The position numbers and the translations under genes are program-made. Under the pieces are notes generated by a model, which was given only the letters and a program-made list of their open reading frames with translations, was not told where the DNA came from and did no database searches. From Bacteroidota bacterium (GTDB lineage: Bacteria > Bacteroidota > Bacteroidia > Palsa-965), in NCBI GenBank assembly GCA_006218065.1, contig VBWE01000026.1, positions 68,439 to 132,438 of the forward strand: a stretch of 64,000 bases of DNA. The letters are read 5' to 3'. Of the stretch, positions 1-9,240 are shown piece by piece (position 1 is the first letter of the stretch; the number at the start of each line of letters is the position of its first letter).

Positions 1-53
1 TTGTACCTTTTGCAAAAATATTCCCACGGCAAACGGGAAACAAATTCCACAAC

Positions 54-1652
54 ATGAAAACACTTTTTGCTCCGGGCAGAATAAGGCTGGTTATTGCTTT
101 TTTCCTGCTGACCAGCGTTTCTTTTTCCCAAACCATTTTCCAGAAAGCTTACAGCCATACCGCGTATGAAAACGGCACCACGGCCCTGCAAACCAGCGAT
201 GGCGGCTATCTTGTGGGCGGCACAAGCGGATCGGGACAATTCGGGCCGGATAAAATTTTCCTGGTTAAAACGGATGCTGCGGGAAATATCAGCTGGACGA
301 AAAATTACGGCGGATCGGTTTCCGAATACCTCGCGTCCATCATTCCTACTTCGGACGGCGGGTATGCGATGATCGGCACAACATACAGTTTCAACACACA
401 GCCTTACGGAAATATTTACCTGCTGAAGATCGACGCGTCCGGCAACCTGCAGTGGACAAAACACTACGGCGGAAACGGCTCCGATTACGGCTATGCGATC
501 CAGCAGACAACTGACGGCGGTTTCATCATCGGCGGATTAACGAGTACCGGTTCGGCCGGCGGATACGATTATTATATCCTGAAAACCGATTCGGCGGGAA
601 CCCCGTCCTGGAGCACCAGCATCGGCGGAGCCAGTAACGATGAAGGTTACGACATCGTGCAGACCAGCGACGGCGGCTACGTTATTGCCGGCAGCGCGAG
701 CAGTTTTTCGTTCCAGATGATCCCGTATCACAGTTTCATGCTCTGCAAACTGAACGCAAGCGGCACCGTGCTCTGGTCAAAAATTTACAGCGCGGGCGGG
801 TACAACCTGTGCTACGCTATGGACCAGACTTCCGACGGCGGTTTCGTGATGGCCGGCTGGACCGACGGTTCCGGCCAGGGTTTGAACGATGTTTTCGTGG
901 TTAAAACCGACAGCGCCGGGAACTTTAGCTGGGGCAAAGTTTTCGGAGGCGACAGTCTCGACATCGCCAACGATATCCGCCAGACTCCTAACGGCGGTTA
1001 TATCGTAGCGGGTTACACCAAAAGTTACGGCGCGGGGAATTACGATGCGTACCTGCTCCGGCTGGATGCGAACGGAGATCATCTCTGGTCGACTGTTTAC
1101 GGCGGACCGGGTTCCGACATGGCCAAAGAAATCAAACTGCACAGCGACGGCGGATACCTGGTCACCGGCAACACGTTCAGTTTCGGCGCAGGAAATTCGG
1201 ACATCTACCTGGTCAAAACCGACGCGAACGGAAGTACGGGCTGCAACGAAGACGATGCGTTCACGGTGCAAACCAATCCGAATATCGATGATACTACGGT
1301 GAGCCCAATCATCAGCGGAGTTTACCTGGGAATACCTGTAACGACTACGGTCGGAACAGGCGGAACGGTGACTTCGCTTTGCAGTACGGCGGGAATAGAG
1401 AACGGAGAAGGAAATGAAAACACGATTTCCGTTTTCCCAAACCCGGCCGGAAATACCATCGTGATCAGCAATGCTGAACGCGATATCGAAAGCCTGGGCA
1501 TTTACAATGCGCTCGGGCAGAAAATTACTGCGCTGAATACGATGCAAACGGCGGAAATAATAATGGATATTTCATCGTGGATCAGCGGCGTGTATTTTAT
1601 CCGTGCCGTGAAAGCCGGAACGATCGTGAATATCCGCTTTATAAAAGAGTAG
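54..1652 (+). CDS. T9SS-sorted repeat (beta-propeller-like) surface or secreted protein
   Basis: The 532-residue protein opens with a signal peptide (about residues 1-26, ending near SFSQ). About seven repeats of roughly 55 residues follow, each with a TSDGGY or TPNGGY core, a glycine pair, a K(T/I)D.(A/S)G segment and a W-x-K or W-S turn, up to about residue 400. This periodicity fits a beta-propeller or other all-beta repeat fold. After a linker, the last 75 residues (VFPNPAGNTIVIS onward, ending VNIRFIKE) form a type A T9SS sorting domain, so the protein should cross the outer membrane and be cut and anchored or released. The substrate or binding partner cannot be told from sequence. The start is the ATG directly before the signal peptide. 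The gene ends 6 bases before the convergent gene at 1659. Confidence 0.85.
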   Translation: MKTLFAPGRIRLVIAFFLLTSVSFSQTIFQKAYSHTAYENGTTALQTSDGGYLVGGTSGSGQFGPDKIFLVKTDAAGNISWTKNYGGSVSEYLASIIPTSDGGYAMIGTTYSFNTQPYGNIYLLKIDASGNLQWTKHYGGNGSDYGYAIQQTTDGGFIIGGLTSTGSAGGYDYYILKTDSAGTPSWSTSIGGASNDEGYDIVQTSDGGYVIAGSASSFSFQMIPYHSFMLCKLNASGTVLWSKIYSAGGYNLCYAMDQTSDGGFVMAGWTDGSGQGLNDVFVVKTDSAGNFSWGKVFGGDSLDIANDIRQTPNGGYIVAGYTKSYGAGNYDAYLLRLDANGDHLWSTVYGGPGSDMAKEIKLHSDGGYLVTGNTFSFGAGNSDIYLVKTDANGSTGCNEDDAFTVQTNPNIDDTTVSPIISGVYLGIPVTTTVGTGGTVTSLCSTAGIENGEGNENTISVFPNPAGNTIVISNAERDIESLGIYNALGQKITALNTMQTAEIIMDISSWISGVYFIRAVKAGTIVNIRFIKE

Positions 1653-1658
1653 GTTCAC

Positions 1659-3134
1659 TCAACGCGCAAAACTTTCCACCCAATCCAGGAAATCGTAATA
1701 CATGAACGCATTCCGTTCGTATGCGATCTTCTTCAGTTCCAGCAGGTCTTTTTTCAGTTTCTGAAAATTGCGCCGTATCTGCTGCGTGGAATTTTCCGTG
1801 AGCATCGCATTCAGGAACTGCAGCATTTTTTTCTCGAACAGGAAAAGCTTGTTTTCTTTTTTCAGGAAACGCTGTACGGAACGTATTTCCGATTCGAGCA
1901 GCGACTGGTCGTTCAGATCGAAACGGAGCAGCATAAATAAAATCCGCGCCATGATGTAGGCGTCTTTCTTCATGCCTTTTCCGCGTTCGTTGATAAAACT
2001 GCTGATAATCTGCGACGCTTTTTTCGGATTACCCGCTCCCCGGTAAGCCGTAGCCTGCTGAAAAACGTTGTAGGTCCTTTGCTGCGAAACCGCACCGGGC
2101 CTGCCGGATTCGGCAAACAGCGCGGTGTTCTTTTCTATCAGCGCAACAGCCCGGCTGAAATTCTTCTGCCTGTTCAGGTGCATCAGCTCCAGCACGCAGG
2201 CCAGGTGATTCCTGTACTCACCGTTTAACGGTAACCGGACAGGTATCGCATGCAGTTTAGCGAGCAGGTCTTTGGATTCGGCAAAAAGTCCGCAGTGAAA
2301 TAAACCGAGACTCCTGTTTGCAACCGACCGCACATACAATTTTTCCTCCTGCAGCAGCATGCGTGGATTTTTCTCGAAGTACCCGATCACTTTTCCCATG
2401 TGGGCCGCACAGGATTTGAAATCGCAGAACAGGTAAAGCGCGAGACCTTTTATAAAGTGAAACAGGATCTTCGCACGCACCGTGAGCGCAGCCTGTTCGT
2501 CGCGGAGCAGCGGGGTTTTCAAAAACGAAGCGATCACCTGCAGCTCCGCCTTGTTGCGCGTGGCTTCAAACTGCTCGTTGATGACATCCACTTCGATAAA
2601 CAGTTCCAGGTACCCGGCTTCGTTGACGATCTCCTCCACCGTTTTTTTCATGAACGCACGGTGTTCCGAAATACGCTCGCGCAGCATGCTGATATTTTTT
2701 GAAGCGATGGTCGCTTCCGTCTGCCGGTGGAAAATGATTTGTCCGTACTGGTGCAGCGTAGCTTCCCCGGCGATTTTCGCCGCCCGTTTCAGTTCTTTCT
2801 CCGCCCATGCGGGCAGGTCGCGGTTTTTAAGCAGGCGGTGATTGTGCAGGTGAAGCGCAACCCGGTCCTCGTCTTCGCCCGATTCGTGGTACAAACGAAG
2901 CGACTGCATTATTTTTTTGAAGAGCTGCTGCTTCAGTTGTTCGAAATGCCGGGCGCCGAATTCCTGTTTCAGCAGGGTTTCATTATACGTTTTCATGCCG
3001 GCCAGCCGCTGGAAAAGTGCGAGATAACGATTGACCGATGCAGGCGTCTGCAGTTTTGCAAAACGCGTAAATGCCCGTTTCTCGGATTGTGAAAGCGACC
3101 GGGCGAGTATAAAAATCGGGTCGGATGTAGTCAT
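1659..3134 (-). CDS. Uncharacterised alpha-helical (TPR-like) protein, paralogue of the gene at 49949-51466
   Basis: I do not recognise a named family. The 491-residue product has no signal peptide or membrane segment and is rich in helix-forming residues with a TPR-like look (repeated Leu/Ala/Tyr pairs). Residues 10-30 contain SLSQSEKRAFTRFAK. The product of 49949-51466 has the closely similar SLSATEKAYFRKFAE at the same place, and both proteins end with a F-x-YxDxL-x-W-(I/V)-ES motif, so the two are clearly related. The gene diverges from the serine hydrolase at 3276 across an AT-rich 141-base spacer and has its own TATATTTG promoter box. A cytoplasmic helical scaffold or regulatory protein is plausible, but no function can be assigned. 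Confidence 0.8.
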   Translation of the reverse strand: MTTSDPIFILARSLSQSEKRAFTRFAKLQTPASVNRYLALFQRLAGMKTYNETLLKQEFGARHFEQLKQQLFKKIMQSLRLYHESGEDEDRVALHLHNHRLLKNRDLPAWAEKELKRAAKIAGEATLHQYGQIIFHRQTEATIASKNISMLRERISEHRAFMKKTVEEIVNEAGYLELFIEVDVINEQFEATRNKAELQVIASFLKTPLLRDEQAALTVRAKILFHFIKGLALYLFCDFKSCAAHMGKVIGYFEKNPRMLLQEEKLYVRSVANRSLGLFHCGLFAESKDLLAKLHAIPVRLPLNGEYRNHLACVLELMHLNRQKNFSRAVALIEKNTALFAESGRPGAVSQQRTYNVFQQATAYRGAGNPKKASQIISSFINERGKGMKKDAYIMARILFMLLRFDLNDQSLLESEIRSVQRFLKKENKLFLFEKKMLQFLNAMLTENSTQQIRRNFQKLKKDLLELKKIAYERNAFMYYDFLDWVESFAR

Positions 3135-3157
3135 TTGAAATATTATACTGATAACTA

Positions 3158-3165
3158 CAAATATA
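3158..3165 (-). promoter_or_regulatory. Bacteroidota -7 promoter box for the 1659-3134 gene
   Basis: The minus strand reads TATATTTG, a perfect TAnnTTTG, 23 bases before the ATG at 3134. It lies in an AT-rich divergent spacer (about 3135-3235). Confidence 0.6.
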
Positions 3166-3251
3166 AGTAAATCAATAAGTTATAATATTTATTATTAATT
3201 TGAACTATTATAAACACCGATTATTTTACCCGCCCCGGCTGCCTGCCCTCT

Positions 3252-3259
3252 TATTTTTG
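3252..3259 (+). promoter_or_regulatory. Bacteroidota -7 promoter box for the 3276-4679 gene
   Basis: TATTTTTG matches TAnnTTTG and lies 16 bases before the ATG at 3276. This implies a very short 5' leader. Confidence 0.6.
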
Positions 3260-3275
3260 TTTAAAACGTAACTGC

Positions 3276-4679
3276 ATGAGAAATACGACTATCCTGGCCG
3301 GTTTTTTTTTCGCCCTGTTTTGCTCCGGGAAAGCTGTTTCTGCACAAACCGTTCCTACGGCCATTGCCGATTCGCTGCAGTCGATTTTGGACCAGGCGCT
3401 GCCGGCAAGCTTTACGAATGCGGGCGCCATCATGGAAGTACACGTGCCGGGACAATGGACCTGGTCCGGCTCGAGCGGGTATTCCATCGCCGGCATCACC
3501 GCCGGGCAACCGCTTGCCGTTGCGAATTCCACGGATAAATTCCGCGCCGGAAGCATTACCAAAACGATGGTCGCTACCTGCATCCTGAAACTTGAAGAAG
3601 CCGGTCAGCTTTCCATCGAAGATCCGATCAGCCTTTACCTGCGGGCAACGCTGATCAATGATACGATTGCATCCAGCGATACGGTCCGCATCCGGCATTT
3701 GCTGAATCACACCAGCGGAATAGCGAATTCTGCCGACAATACGGGCTGCCAGGCCAACGTGCTGGGCAACCCGCTCGGCGCGCACTCGCTCGAAGAAGCG
3801 ATTTTCTGCGGCGCCAGCCAGGGCGAAGTTTTTGCACCCGAATTCGCCTGGGCATATTCGAACACGAATTATTCCATCCTCGCGATGATCATTCAGAATC
3901 TCACCGGCCTTTCGTATCGCGATTACCTTACGCAAACCATCATCACACCGCTCGCACTGGCCGATACGGAGATTCCGCTGACCGATACGATTTCCGGCGC
4001 GCACATGGGCTGCTACTGGAATATCGGGAACTGGACCGATCTCACGATCATTAACCCCACTACCTATACCGGCTGGGCCGACGTGGTTTCCACGACAAGC
4101 GACCTGAATGTTTTTTACGCAGCGCTTCGCAGCGGGCAGATCATCAACGCGAATTCGCTGGCGGAAATGCACACGATGTTCCCGGGTACTTATGGTTACG
4201 GGCTCGGGCTTGATTTTTACACCATCGGCGGTGAAGATTACATTGGTCATTACGGCGAAGTGGCGAATACCAGCGGGATGTTTTTCGCAGACATCAGCAG
4301 CGTGAATGCGCCGAACGGATATTACATCACGTACAATTTCAACGTGCAGGGTGCGGATATGCAGAACGATATCGACGTGCCCGTGCTCACTTTACTGAAC
4401 AGCGCATTCAATGCGGTGAACGAAACGACCGCTGCGAAACCCGGCTGCCGCGTTTTCCCGAATCCTTCCGGGTCGCTGGTGTACATTGAAATTCCAGGCA
4501 ATAATAACGACGTACAGATCAGGCTGACCGACGGATTCGGAAGAACCGTAGCTGCCGGATTTGTACCCGACGGAAATAACCGTTTCCATTTTGACGGATC
4601 GCGATACGCACCGGGCGTTTATACGCTTTCCGTGATAACCGGGAACGGTAATGAAATTCAAAAGCTGATCCTGAAGTGA
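3276..4679 (+). CDS. Secreted serine hydrolase of the beta-lactamase/DD-peptidase fold with T9SS sorting domain
   Basis: The 467-residue product starts with a signal peptide (about residues 1-23, ending VSAQ). A beta-lactamase-family (class C/esterase-like) domain runs from about 30 to 375. The SxxK motif is SITK at residues 93-96 (Ser93 nucleophile, Lys96) and the tyrosine motif is YSN at 194-196. From about residue 385 there is a T9SS sorting domain (RVFPNPSGS, ending GNEIQKLILK). The enzyme should therefore act outside the cell or on its surface as a D-alanyl peptidase, esterase or amidase; the sequence does not say which. The EamA transporter gene starts 4 bases after the stop, so the two may be cotranscribed. 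A second serine hydrolase, made as a lipoprotein, lies at 62641-63735. Confidence 0.87.
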   Translation: MRNTTILAGFFFALFCSGKAVSAQTVPTAIADSLQSILDQALPASFTNAGAIMEVHVPGQWTWSGSSGYSIAGITAGQPLAVANSTDKFRAGSITKTMVATCILKLEEAGQLSIEDPISLYLRATLINDTIASSDTVRIRHLLNHTSGIANSADNTGCQANVLGNPLGAHSLEEAIFCGASQGEVFAPEFAWAYSNTNYSILAMIIQNLTGLSYRDYLTQTIITPLALADTEIPLTDTISGAHMGCYWNIGNWTDLTIINPTTYTGWADVVSTTSDLNVFYAALRSGQIINANSLAEMHTMFPGTYGYGLGLDFYTIGGEDYIGHYGEVANTSGMFFADISSVNAPNGYYITYNFNVQGADMQNDIDVPVLTLLNSAFNAVNETTAAKPGCRVFPNPSGSLVYIEIPGNNNDVQIRLTDGFGRTVAAGFVPDGNNRFHFDGSRYAPGVYTLSVITGNGNEIQKLILK

Positions 4680-4683
4680 TCCT

Positions 4684-5550
4684 ATGCACCGGGCGGGCTC
4701 ATTTCAGATCGTTGCGGGAGCAATCCTTTTCGGATTGATCCCGGTATTTGTAAGCAGTTGCGCCGGCCTGAGCATTACCTCGATTGCCTTGGGCCGCGCG
4801 CTGTTTGCAGCTTTGTTTGCCGGATCGGTTTTATTGCTGAAAGGCGGAAACCTGCGCATCCGCAGGAAAGAATTACTCCACTATTTTACCTGGACTCTTT
4901 TTCTCACCGGCGCAATCCTGTGTTATGTGCTTTCCATCCGGTATACCGGCGTGGCGGTGTCGGGCGCTTTGCTCGGCATTCAGCCGGTGTTCATCATCCT
5001 GTTTGTGCGTCTTTTTTTCGCGGAGAAGATCCGCACGCAGGCGATGCTATCCTGTATCGTGGCGATGGCTGGCATCATACTGGTTTCAGGAATCGGCGGT
5101 TCTGAAAACTATTCCGCAAAAGGTTGCGTTTTCGGTCTGCTTTCCGCCGTTTTCCTCGGGCTGAATTTTACGTATCATTTGAAATTCATGAAGCACGAAA
5201 GTCCGCTGCGGCTGGTGTACATACAAAACCTGCTGCAGTTGCCAGTCCTGCTTCCTTTTGTGCTGGTGAACCCCGGAACGGTTTCGTTTGTCGGAATCGG
5301 TTCTGTTTTTTTCATGGGTATTTTCTGCACCAGCATCGCGTACCTGCTTATTTATTCCGGTTCGAAGAAAGTGAACAAGCAATATATCGGCATACTTCAG
5401 CTGGTAGAAAATATCATCCCTGTTTTTATCGGCGCGCTGGTTTACCGCGAATCCATTTCCATCGCAGCGGGCTGGGGTATTGCGCTCATTCTTTTATCGG
5501 CGCTGATGGCGGGCGGGCGGCAGGAGAAAAGGGTGTCCGTCAGCAACTGA
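4684..5550 (+). CDS. EamA/DMT-family inner-membrane transporter
   Basis: The 288-residue protein is almost entirely hydrophobic and reads as ten transmembrane helices in two similar halves, the usual layout and length of EamA (drug/metabolite transporter) proteins. Helices are evident from FQIVAGAILFGLIPVF near the N terminus to WGIALILLSALMAGG at the C terminus, which ends in a short basic tail. Conserved EamA features include the YxxxxxxxxxxVxxxLLGIQPVFIILF region around residues 80-105 and the YLLIYSGSKKVN segment in the second half. The substrate cannot be predicted; family members export amino acids, nucleosides or other metabolites. It starts 4 bases after the serine hydrolase and is probably translated from the same message. 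Confidence 0.88.
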   Translation: MHRAGSFQIVAGAILFGLIPVFVSSCAGLSITSIALGRALFAALFAGSVLLLKGGNLRIRRKELLHYFTWTLFLTGAILCYVLSIRYTGVAVSGALLGIQPVFIILFVRLFFAEKIRTQAMLSCIVAMAGIILVSGIGGSENYSAKGCVFGLLSAVFLGLNFTYHLKFMKHESPLRLVYIQNLLQLPVLLPFVLVNPGTVSFVGIGSVFFMGIFCTSIAYLLIYSGSKKVNKQYIGILQLVENIIPVFIGALVYRESISIAAGWGIALILLSALMAGGRQEKRVSVSN

Positions 5551-5583
5551 AGTTCGCGCTGCAATCATCGGATTTTCCGGGCA

Positions 5584-5646
5584 AAAAACTATTCCGACGT
5601 ATGGAAAAAACTTTTCTGTAAAAGGAACTCCGGAGGAATATTATTT
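5584..5646 (+). repeat. Copy 1 of a dispersed element of about 60 nt (ACTATTCCGACGT...CTCCGGAGGAAT)
   Basis: This stretch downstream of the EamA gene shares an identical 5' block (AAAAACTATTCCGACGT), a CTGTAAAA block and the block CTCCGGAGGAAT with 42515-42576. ATTCC near the start can pair with GGAAT near the end, and CTCCGGAG is itself a palindrome, so a folded RNA or terminator is possible. Nothing else occupies this 98-base spacer. Confidence 0.65.
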
Positions 5647-5648
5647 TC

Positions 5649-6344
5649 TTAAGGCAGATCACCCGGCAAACGTTCCCAGAAAACAAAACCGTTTTCATCG
5701 CGCAGGCGACGCAGTTTCGGGTAGTATTTCACTATTTCTGATTCAAAGGTATTCTTGCAGACGAAATACGCGGGACGATCGATTTTACCGCGCAGCATCC
5801 ATTCCCGCTGCATGGCGATGTTCAGTTCCGTAACCGTACGTTTGGGATCGATGTAATTTTTTTCGTTTTCTTTTTTCCAGGCAAGAAATTCGGGGTTCTG
5901 CGCAATGCCGGGCATGACCTCTGCGTAAAAATAATGCGCATAACTTTTGAAACCGAGCGTTTCCACATACACCTGTTTTCCCGCGAGTCCCTGGTAAAAA
6001 CGCACGGCCGCTCCCTGCGAATATTCTTCGATACGCGGAGCCAGCAAACCGGAAGCAAGACTGGTTGCCGCCATAGTCGCTACAAAAAACGAAAAGACCA
6101 TTTCTTTGATCTTCGCTTTGCTGCGGAACCATAAACCTAAAACCGTTCCGGCAAGCAGCAGCACGCCGGGAATCCACTCGATCCCTTTCCAGTGTGCAAA
6201 CGCTTCGAGGTTTCCCGCTGCGAAGCGGTCGCCCACAAGACCCGCGTCGAGCAACCATTTTTTGAAATGATCGACGAAAGGTGCGACGCACAGTGCAATG
6301 CCGAGCAGTGTCCCGGTTATACGCCCAGCATCCAGCTCATCCAC
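5649..6344 (-). pseudogene. C-terminal part of a frameshifted ArnT/PMT-like glycosyltransferase
   Basis: This reading frame encodes about 220 residues that continue the glycosyltransferase begun at 7402. After the join (ITGTLLGIALCVAPF) it has two or three membrane helices and then a soluble C-terminal domain ending FVFWERLPGDLP, as expected for the periplasmic end of ArnT/PMT-type enzymes that transfer a sugar from a polyprenyl-phosphate donor. It has no credible start of its own: its first residues (MDELDAGR) are the out-of-frame reading of the upstream gene's last codons. Restoring one base near 6318-6320 would give a continuous LGVITGTLLG. Either one base is lost in this genome, or it is a sequencing error, or ribosomes shift frame. 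Confidence 0.75.
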
Positions 6345-7402
6345 ACACGCCAGACCGTTTCACCGTTCCAGAGCCGGTATATCGTTCGCGCCGCAAGAAA
6401 AGTGAGCGGGAAATAGGTAAGTGATGAATAGTGAATGATTTTCGTTTCCACGAACGAGAATAAAATGAGCACCACCAGCAAAAGCATTTTCATCCACCAG
6501 CCCACATGCCGCTGCCAGGGCGTGGTCGTGCCGCCTGTATCGCGGCGCAAAAACGCATGCAGCGCAAATGCCGCCGCCGGGAAACAGCCGATGAGCAGCA
6601 CGATGAAATGATAGTAAAATGGTCCTCCGTGCCCGGCATCTTCCGTGCGAAAGAGGCGAACCTGGTATGCAAAAAATTCGCTGATCACATTTCCCCTGCC
6701 GCGCATCAGTTCGATCATGAACCAGATACTGCCCGTAATCACGACAGCCAGCCCGATAGCCAGCAACTGTTTGAACGACATGAATGCACGAAAACGGTTA
6801 CGCAGCAAATACACGCCGAAACACAAACCGAAGATCACCAGCGCGGCCGGACCTTTGGTCATCACGGCCAAACCGAGACAGGCCCCCGCAAGCAAAAGTT
6901 CTTTCCCCACGGGCAGACCCGGCCGGTACGGTTGGTTGGCATTGAGAAAGACGATGAAAAACCATATCCCCGAAAAAATAAACAGGTTGAACCAGGGATC
7001 GATAATGCCGGAACGGAAATAAAAATGCGGCAGCAGCGAACCGGCATAAGCGATCACCCAGATCAGGCCGAAACGCTCATCGTACACGCGGCGGCCGATG
7101 TTAAAAAGAACGAGCAGCGTGAGCGCTCCGCAAAGCGCATTCGGTAATCGTGCGGCAAATTCGCCCGTGCCGAAAATTTCCATGCACAAAGCCTGCATCC
7201 AGATGAAGAGCGGCGGTTTTTCCCAGAACGGTTCGTAATTGATGCTGACGGAAGAATAGTCGCCGGTTACGACCATCTCGCGCGCGCATTCCGCAAAATT
7301 GATCTCGTCCCAGTCGAACAGGTTCGACGAGCCCAGGAACGGCACGAAGAGCAGCAGCGCACAGCAGGCAACCAGGAGCGAATATGTAATGCGGCGATTC
7401 AA
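6317..7402 (-). pseudogene. N-terminal part of a frameshifted ArnT/PMT-like glycosyltransferase
   Basis: This part carries the catalytic core of a GT-C fold glycosyltransferase. A first helix (about residues 5-22) is followed by FDWDEINFAECAREM, whose paired acidic residues (DWDE) match the catalytic loop of ArnT/PMT enzymes, and by the FWEKPPLFIWMQAL motif typical of the family. About nine further helices lead to a stop at 6317 directly after WMSWMLGV. I place the start at the TTG at 7402 (LNRRITYSLL), because the residues upstream are unlike the family and a near-consensus -7 box (TATCTTTA, 7421-7428) lies in them; a longer reading to an ATG at 7600 would overlap the divergent methyltransferase gene. 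The likely role is lipid A or glycan modification with an undecaprenyl-linked sugar. Confidence 0.75.
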
Positions 7403-7498
7403 TGGATGCGTATAAAGCGGTAAAGATACGATGCGGTTTCTTCGGCGCAACCGGGAAGTCAATCCCGCTTCCCGGCGTGCAATTCCCGGCTGAAAGTG

Positions 7499-7506
7499 TA
7501 TTTTTG
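7499..7506 (+). promoter_or_regulatory. Bacteroidota -7 promoter box for the methyltransferase gene
   Basis: TATTTTTG, a perfect TAnnTTTG, lies 41 bases before the GTG start at 7548. Confidence 0.55.
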
Positions 7507-7547
7507 GGCTGAATTTTCCGCGTACTTCATTAATACGGCTTCCTGCT

Positions 7548-8468
7548 GTGGCTAAAAAGAAAAAAAAGATTTTCAAGCTTGTGCTGAAGCGGTTTATCAA
7601 CCCCGTCCACCTCTGGCGTGTGATCAGGCTTCAGCGTAACCGCAAAAAAGTAAAACGCGTGTACGACGACGCGCAGCTCAAACTCTATCACCAGTTGCTT
7701 CCCGGCGATTACCTGCATTACGGTTATTTCGACGATCCGTCCGTGCATCCGCTGGATATGACGATCAACATGATTTATAAAGCGCAGGATCGTTACGCGG
7801 AAAAAATTGCGGAACTGGTCACCGATACACAGCGCCCGATTCTCGATATCGGCTGCGGCATGGGCGGTTTGCTCGGGCTGATGAACAAGCGCGGCCTCCA
7901 CGCCACCGGCCTGACGCCCGACGTAAACCAGGCGCGCCACATCCGCACAAAATATCCGAATACGCTTATCGAAAGCCGCTTCGAAGACCTCGACGGAACG
8001 AAATATGAAAAACATTTCGGCACGGTGATCACGTCCGAATCGCTGCAGTATCTCGAAACGGAAATCGCCCTGCCGCTGATCGACCGCATCCTGGTGAGCG
8101 GGGGCAAATGGCTGGCCTGCGATTATTTCCGCACGGGAACTGAAGGCGAAAAAAGCGGGCATAACTGGAAACTGTTTGCCGAAGCGCTCGAAAAACACCG
8201 TTTCAGGATTACCTGGCAGGAAGACATCACGCCGAATATCCTGCCCACGATCGCCTATGTGCATCACTGGGCGGCCAATATCGGCGTGCCGGTGAAAAAT
8301 TTTGCGCTGGAAAAACTGAAAGTCAAATCGCCGGGCATTCATTACGCACTCGAAGAAGCGATTCCGCTGATCGAAGAAAAGATCAAAAAGAACATCGATA
8401 CCGTGGACCCGGCCATTTTTGCAGCGAACAAGCGGTATGTACTGATGGTGATCGAGCGAGTGGTTTAA
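7548..8468 (+). CDS. Class I SAM-dependent methyltransferase (cyclopropane synthase/sterol methyltransferase-like)
   Basis: The 306-residue product begins with a strongly basic stretch (AKKKKKIFKLVLKRF). It then has YDDAQLKLYHQLLPGDYLHYGYFDD, a segment reminiscent of the N-terminal part of cyclopropane-fatty-acid synthases and gamma-tocopherol-type methyltransferases. The SAM-binding motif I is ILDIGCGMGGLLG (about residues 99-111) and the motif II acidic loop follows GLTPD. There is no signal peptide, so it acts in the cytoplasm, possibly at the membrane through its basic N terminus. It may methylate a lipid or other small molecule; the substrate is not evident. The start is a GTG; no ATG lies upstream in frame. 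It diverges from the split glycosyltransferase. Confidence 0.8.
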   Translation: MAKKKKKIFKLVLKRFINPVHLWRVIRLQRNRKKVKRVYDDAQLKLYHQLLPGDYLHYGYFDDPSVHPLDMTINMIYKAQDRYAEKIAELVTDTQRPILDIGCGMGGLLGLMNKRGLHATGLTPDVNQARHIRTKYPNTLIESRFEDLDGTKYEKHFGTVITSESLQYLETEIALPLIDRILVSGGKWLACDYFRTGTEGEKSGHNWKLFAEALEKHRFRITWQEDITPNILPTIAYVHHWAANIGVPVKNFALEKLKVKSPGIHYALEEAIPLIEEKIKKNIDTVDPAIFAANKRYVLMVIERVV

Positions 8469-8607
8469 TATAGTTTTTTCAGCAGCGGTTGAAGCAGGTC
8501 GCTATCCGAAGCTGCCAACTTCGGATAACAAGGATACGACCGCCGCTGTAAACGCGACTTCCGACTAAAAAAGACTTCCGGTATACTATAAACATGGAGG
8601 TTTTCGC

Positions 8608-8615
8608 TATCTTTG
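8608..8615 (+). promoter_or_regulatory. Bacteroidota -7 promoter box for efp
   Basis: TATCTTTG, a perfect TAnnTTTG, lies 45 bases before the efp ATG at 8661. The rest of the 8469-8660 spacer shows nothing else I can name. Confidence 0.65.
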
Positions 8616-8660
8616 CAACCCTGAAAATCAATTAAGTATAACAGTAAAATCGAACTCAAA

Positions 8661-9224
8661 ATGGCCGATACAGGAGATATCAGCATCGGGATGTTTATCC
8701 GCTACAACGGCGAACTTTGCCAGGTAGTCGAATGGCAGCACCGCACACCCGGCAACCTGCGCGCTTTTTACCAGGGAAAAATGCGGGTGGTCCGCACCGG
8801 GAAACTGGTGGAAAACCGTTTCCGTTCGGGCGAAGGCATGGACATCACATACGTGGAATATAAAATGCTCCAGTACCTGTACAAGGAGAATGAAAGCCTC
8901 GTACTGATGGACAAGGATACATACGAACAGATCTACGTGCAGGCCGACCTGCTCGGCGACAGCATCAAGTTCCTGAAAGAAGGCATGGACCTGAAAGTTT
9001 CTTTCGAGAATGATCAGCCGATCCTCGCCGAACTGCCGAATTTCATTGAACTCGTGATTACTTATACCGAGCCCGGTCTTCGCGGCGATACGGCAACCAA
9101 TACGCTGAAAGCCGCTACGGTTGATACCGGCGCTGAAATCCGCGTACCGCTGTTCATCAACGAAGGCGATAAAGTCCGCGTTGATTCGCGTACAGGAGAC
9201 TATATGGATCGTGTAAAAGAGTAA
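8661..9224 (+). CDS. efp: Translation elongation factor P
   Basis: At 187 residues this is a normal-length EF-P with its three beta-barrel domains: the N-terminal KOW-like domain (about 1-65), the central OB domain (about 70-127) and the C-terminal OB domain (about 130-187). The last contains the EF-P signature around TYTEPGLRGDTATNTLKAATVDTGA. EF-P binds between the P and E sites and relieves ribosome stalling at proline runs. The loop that reaches the peptidyl-transferase centre reads RTPGNLRAF. Position 32, equivalent to the modified Lys34 of E. coli EF-P (KPGKGQAF), is asparagine here, so lysylation by EpmA cannot occur at that residue. The gene is monocistronic with its own promoter and a strong terminator. 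Confidence 0.95.
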   Translation: MADTGDISIGMFIRYNGELCQVVEWQHRTPGNLRAFYQGKMRVVRTGKLVENRFRSGEGMDITYVEYKMLQYLYKENESLVLMDKDTYEQIYVQADLLGDSIKFLKEGMDLKVSFENDQPILAELPNFIELVITYTEPGLRGDTATNTLKAATVDTGAEIRVPLFINEGDKVRVDSRTGDYMDRVKE

Positions 9225-9240
9225 CTCACAAACTTTACTC

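Noticed and set aside
7403..7600. Longer N terminus for the split glycosyltransferase
   Set aside because: The extra residues do not resemble the family, overlap the divergent methyltransferase gene and its promoter, and a TTG start at 7402 begins directly before the first helix.
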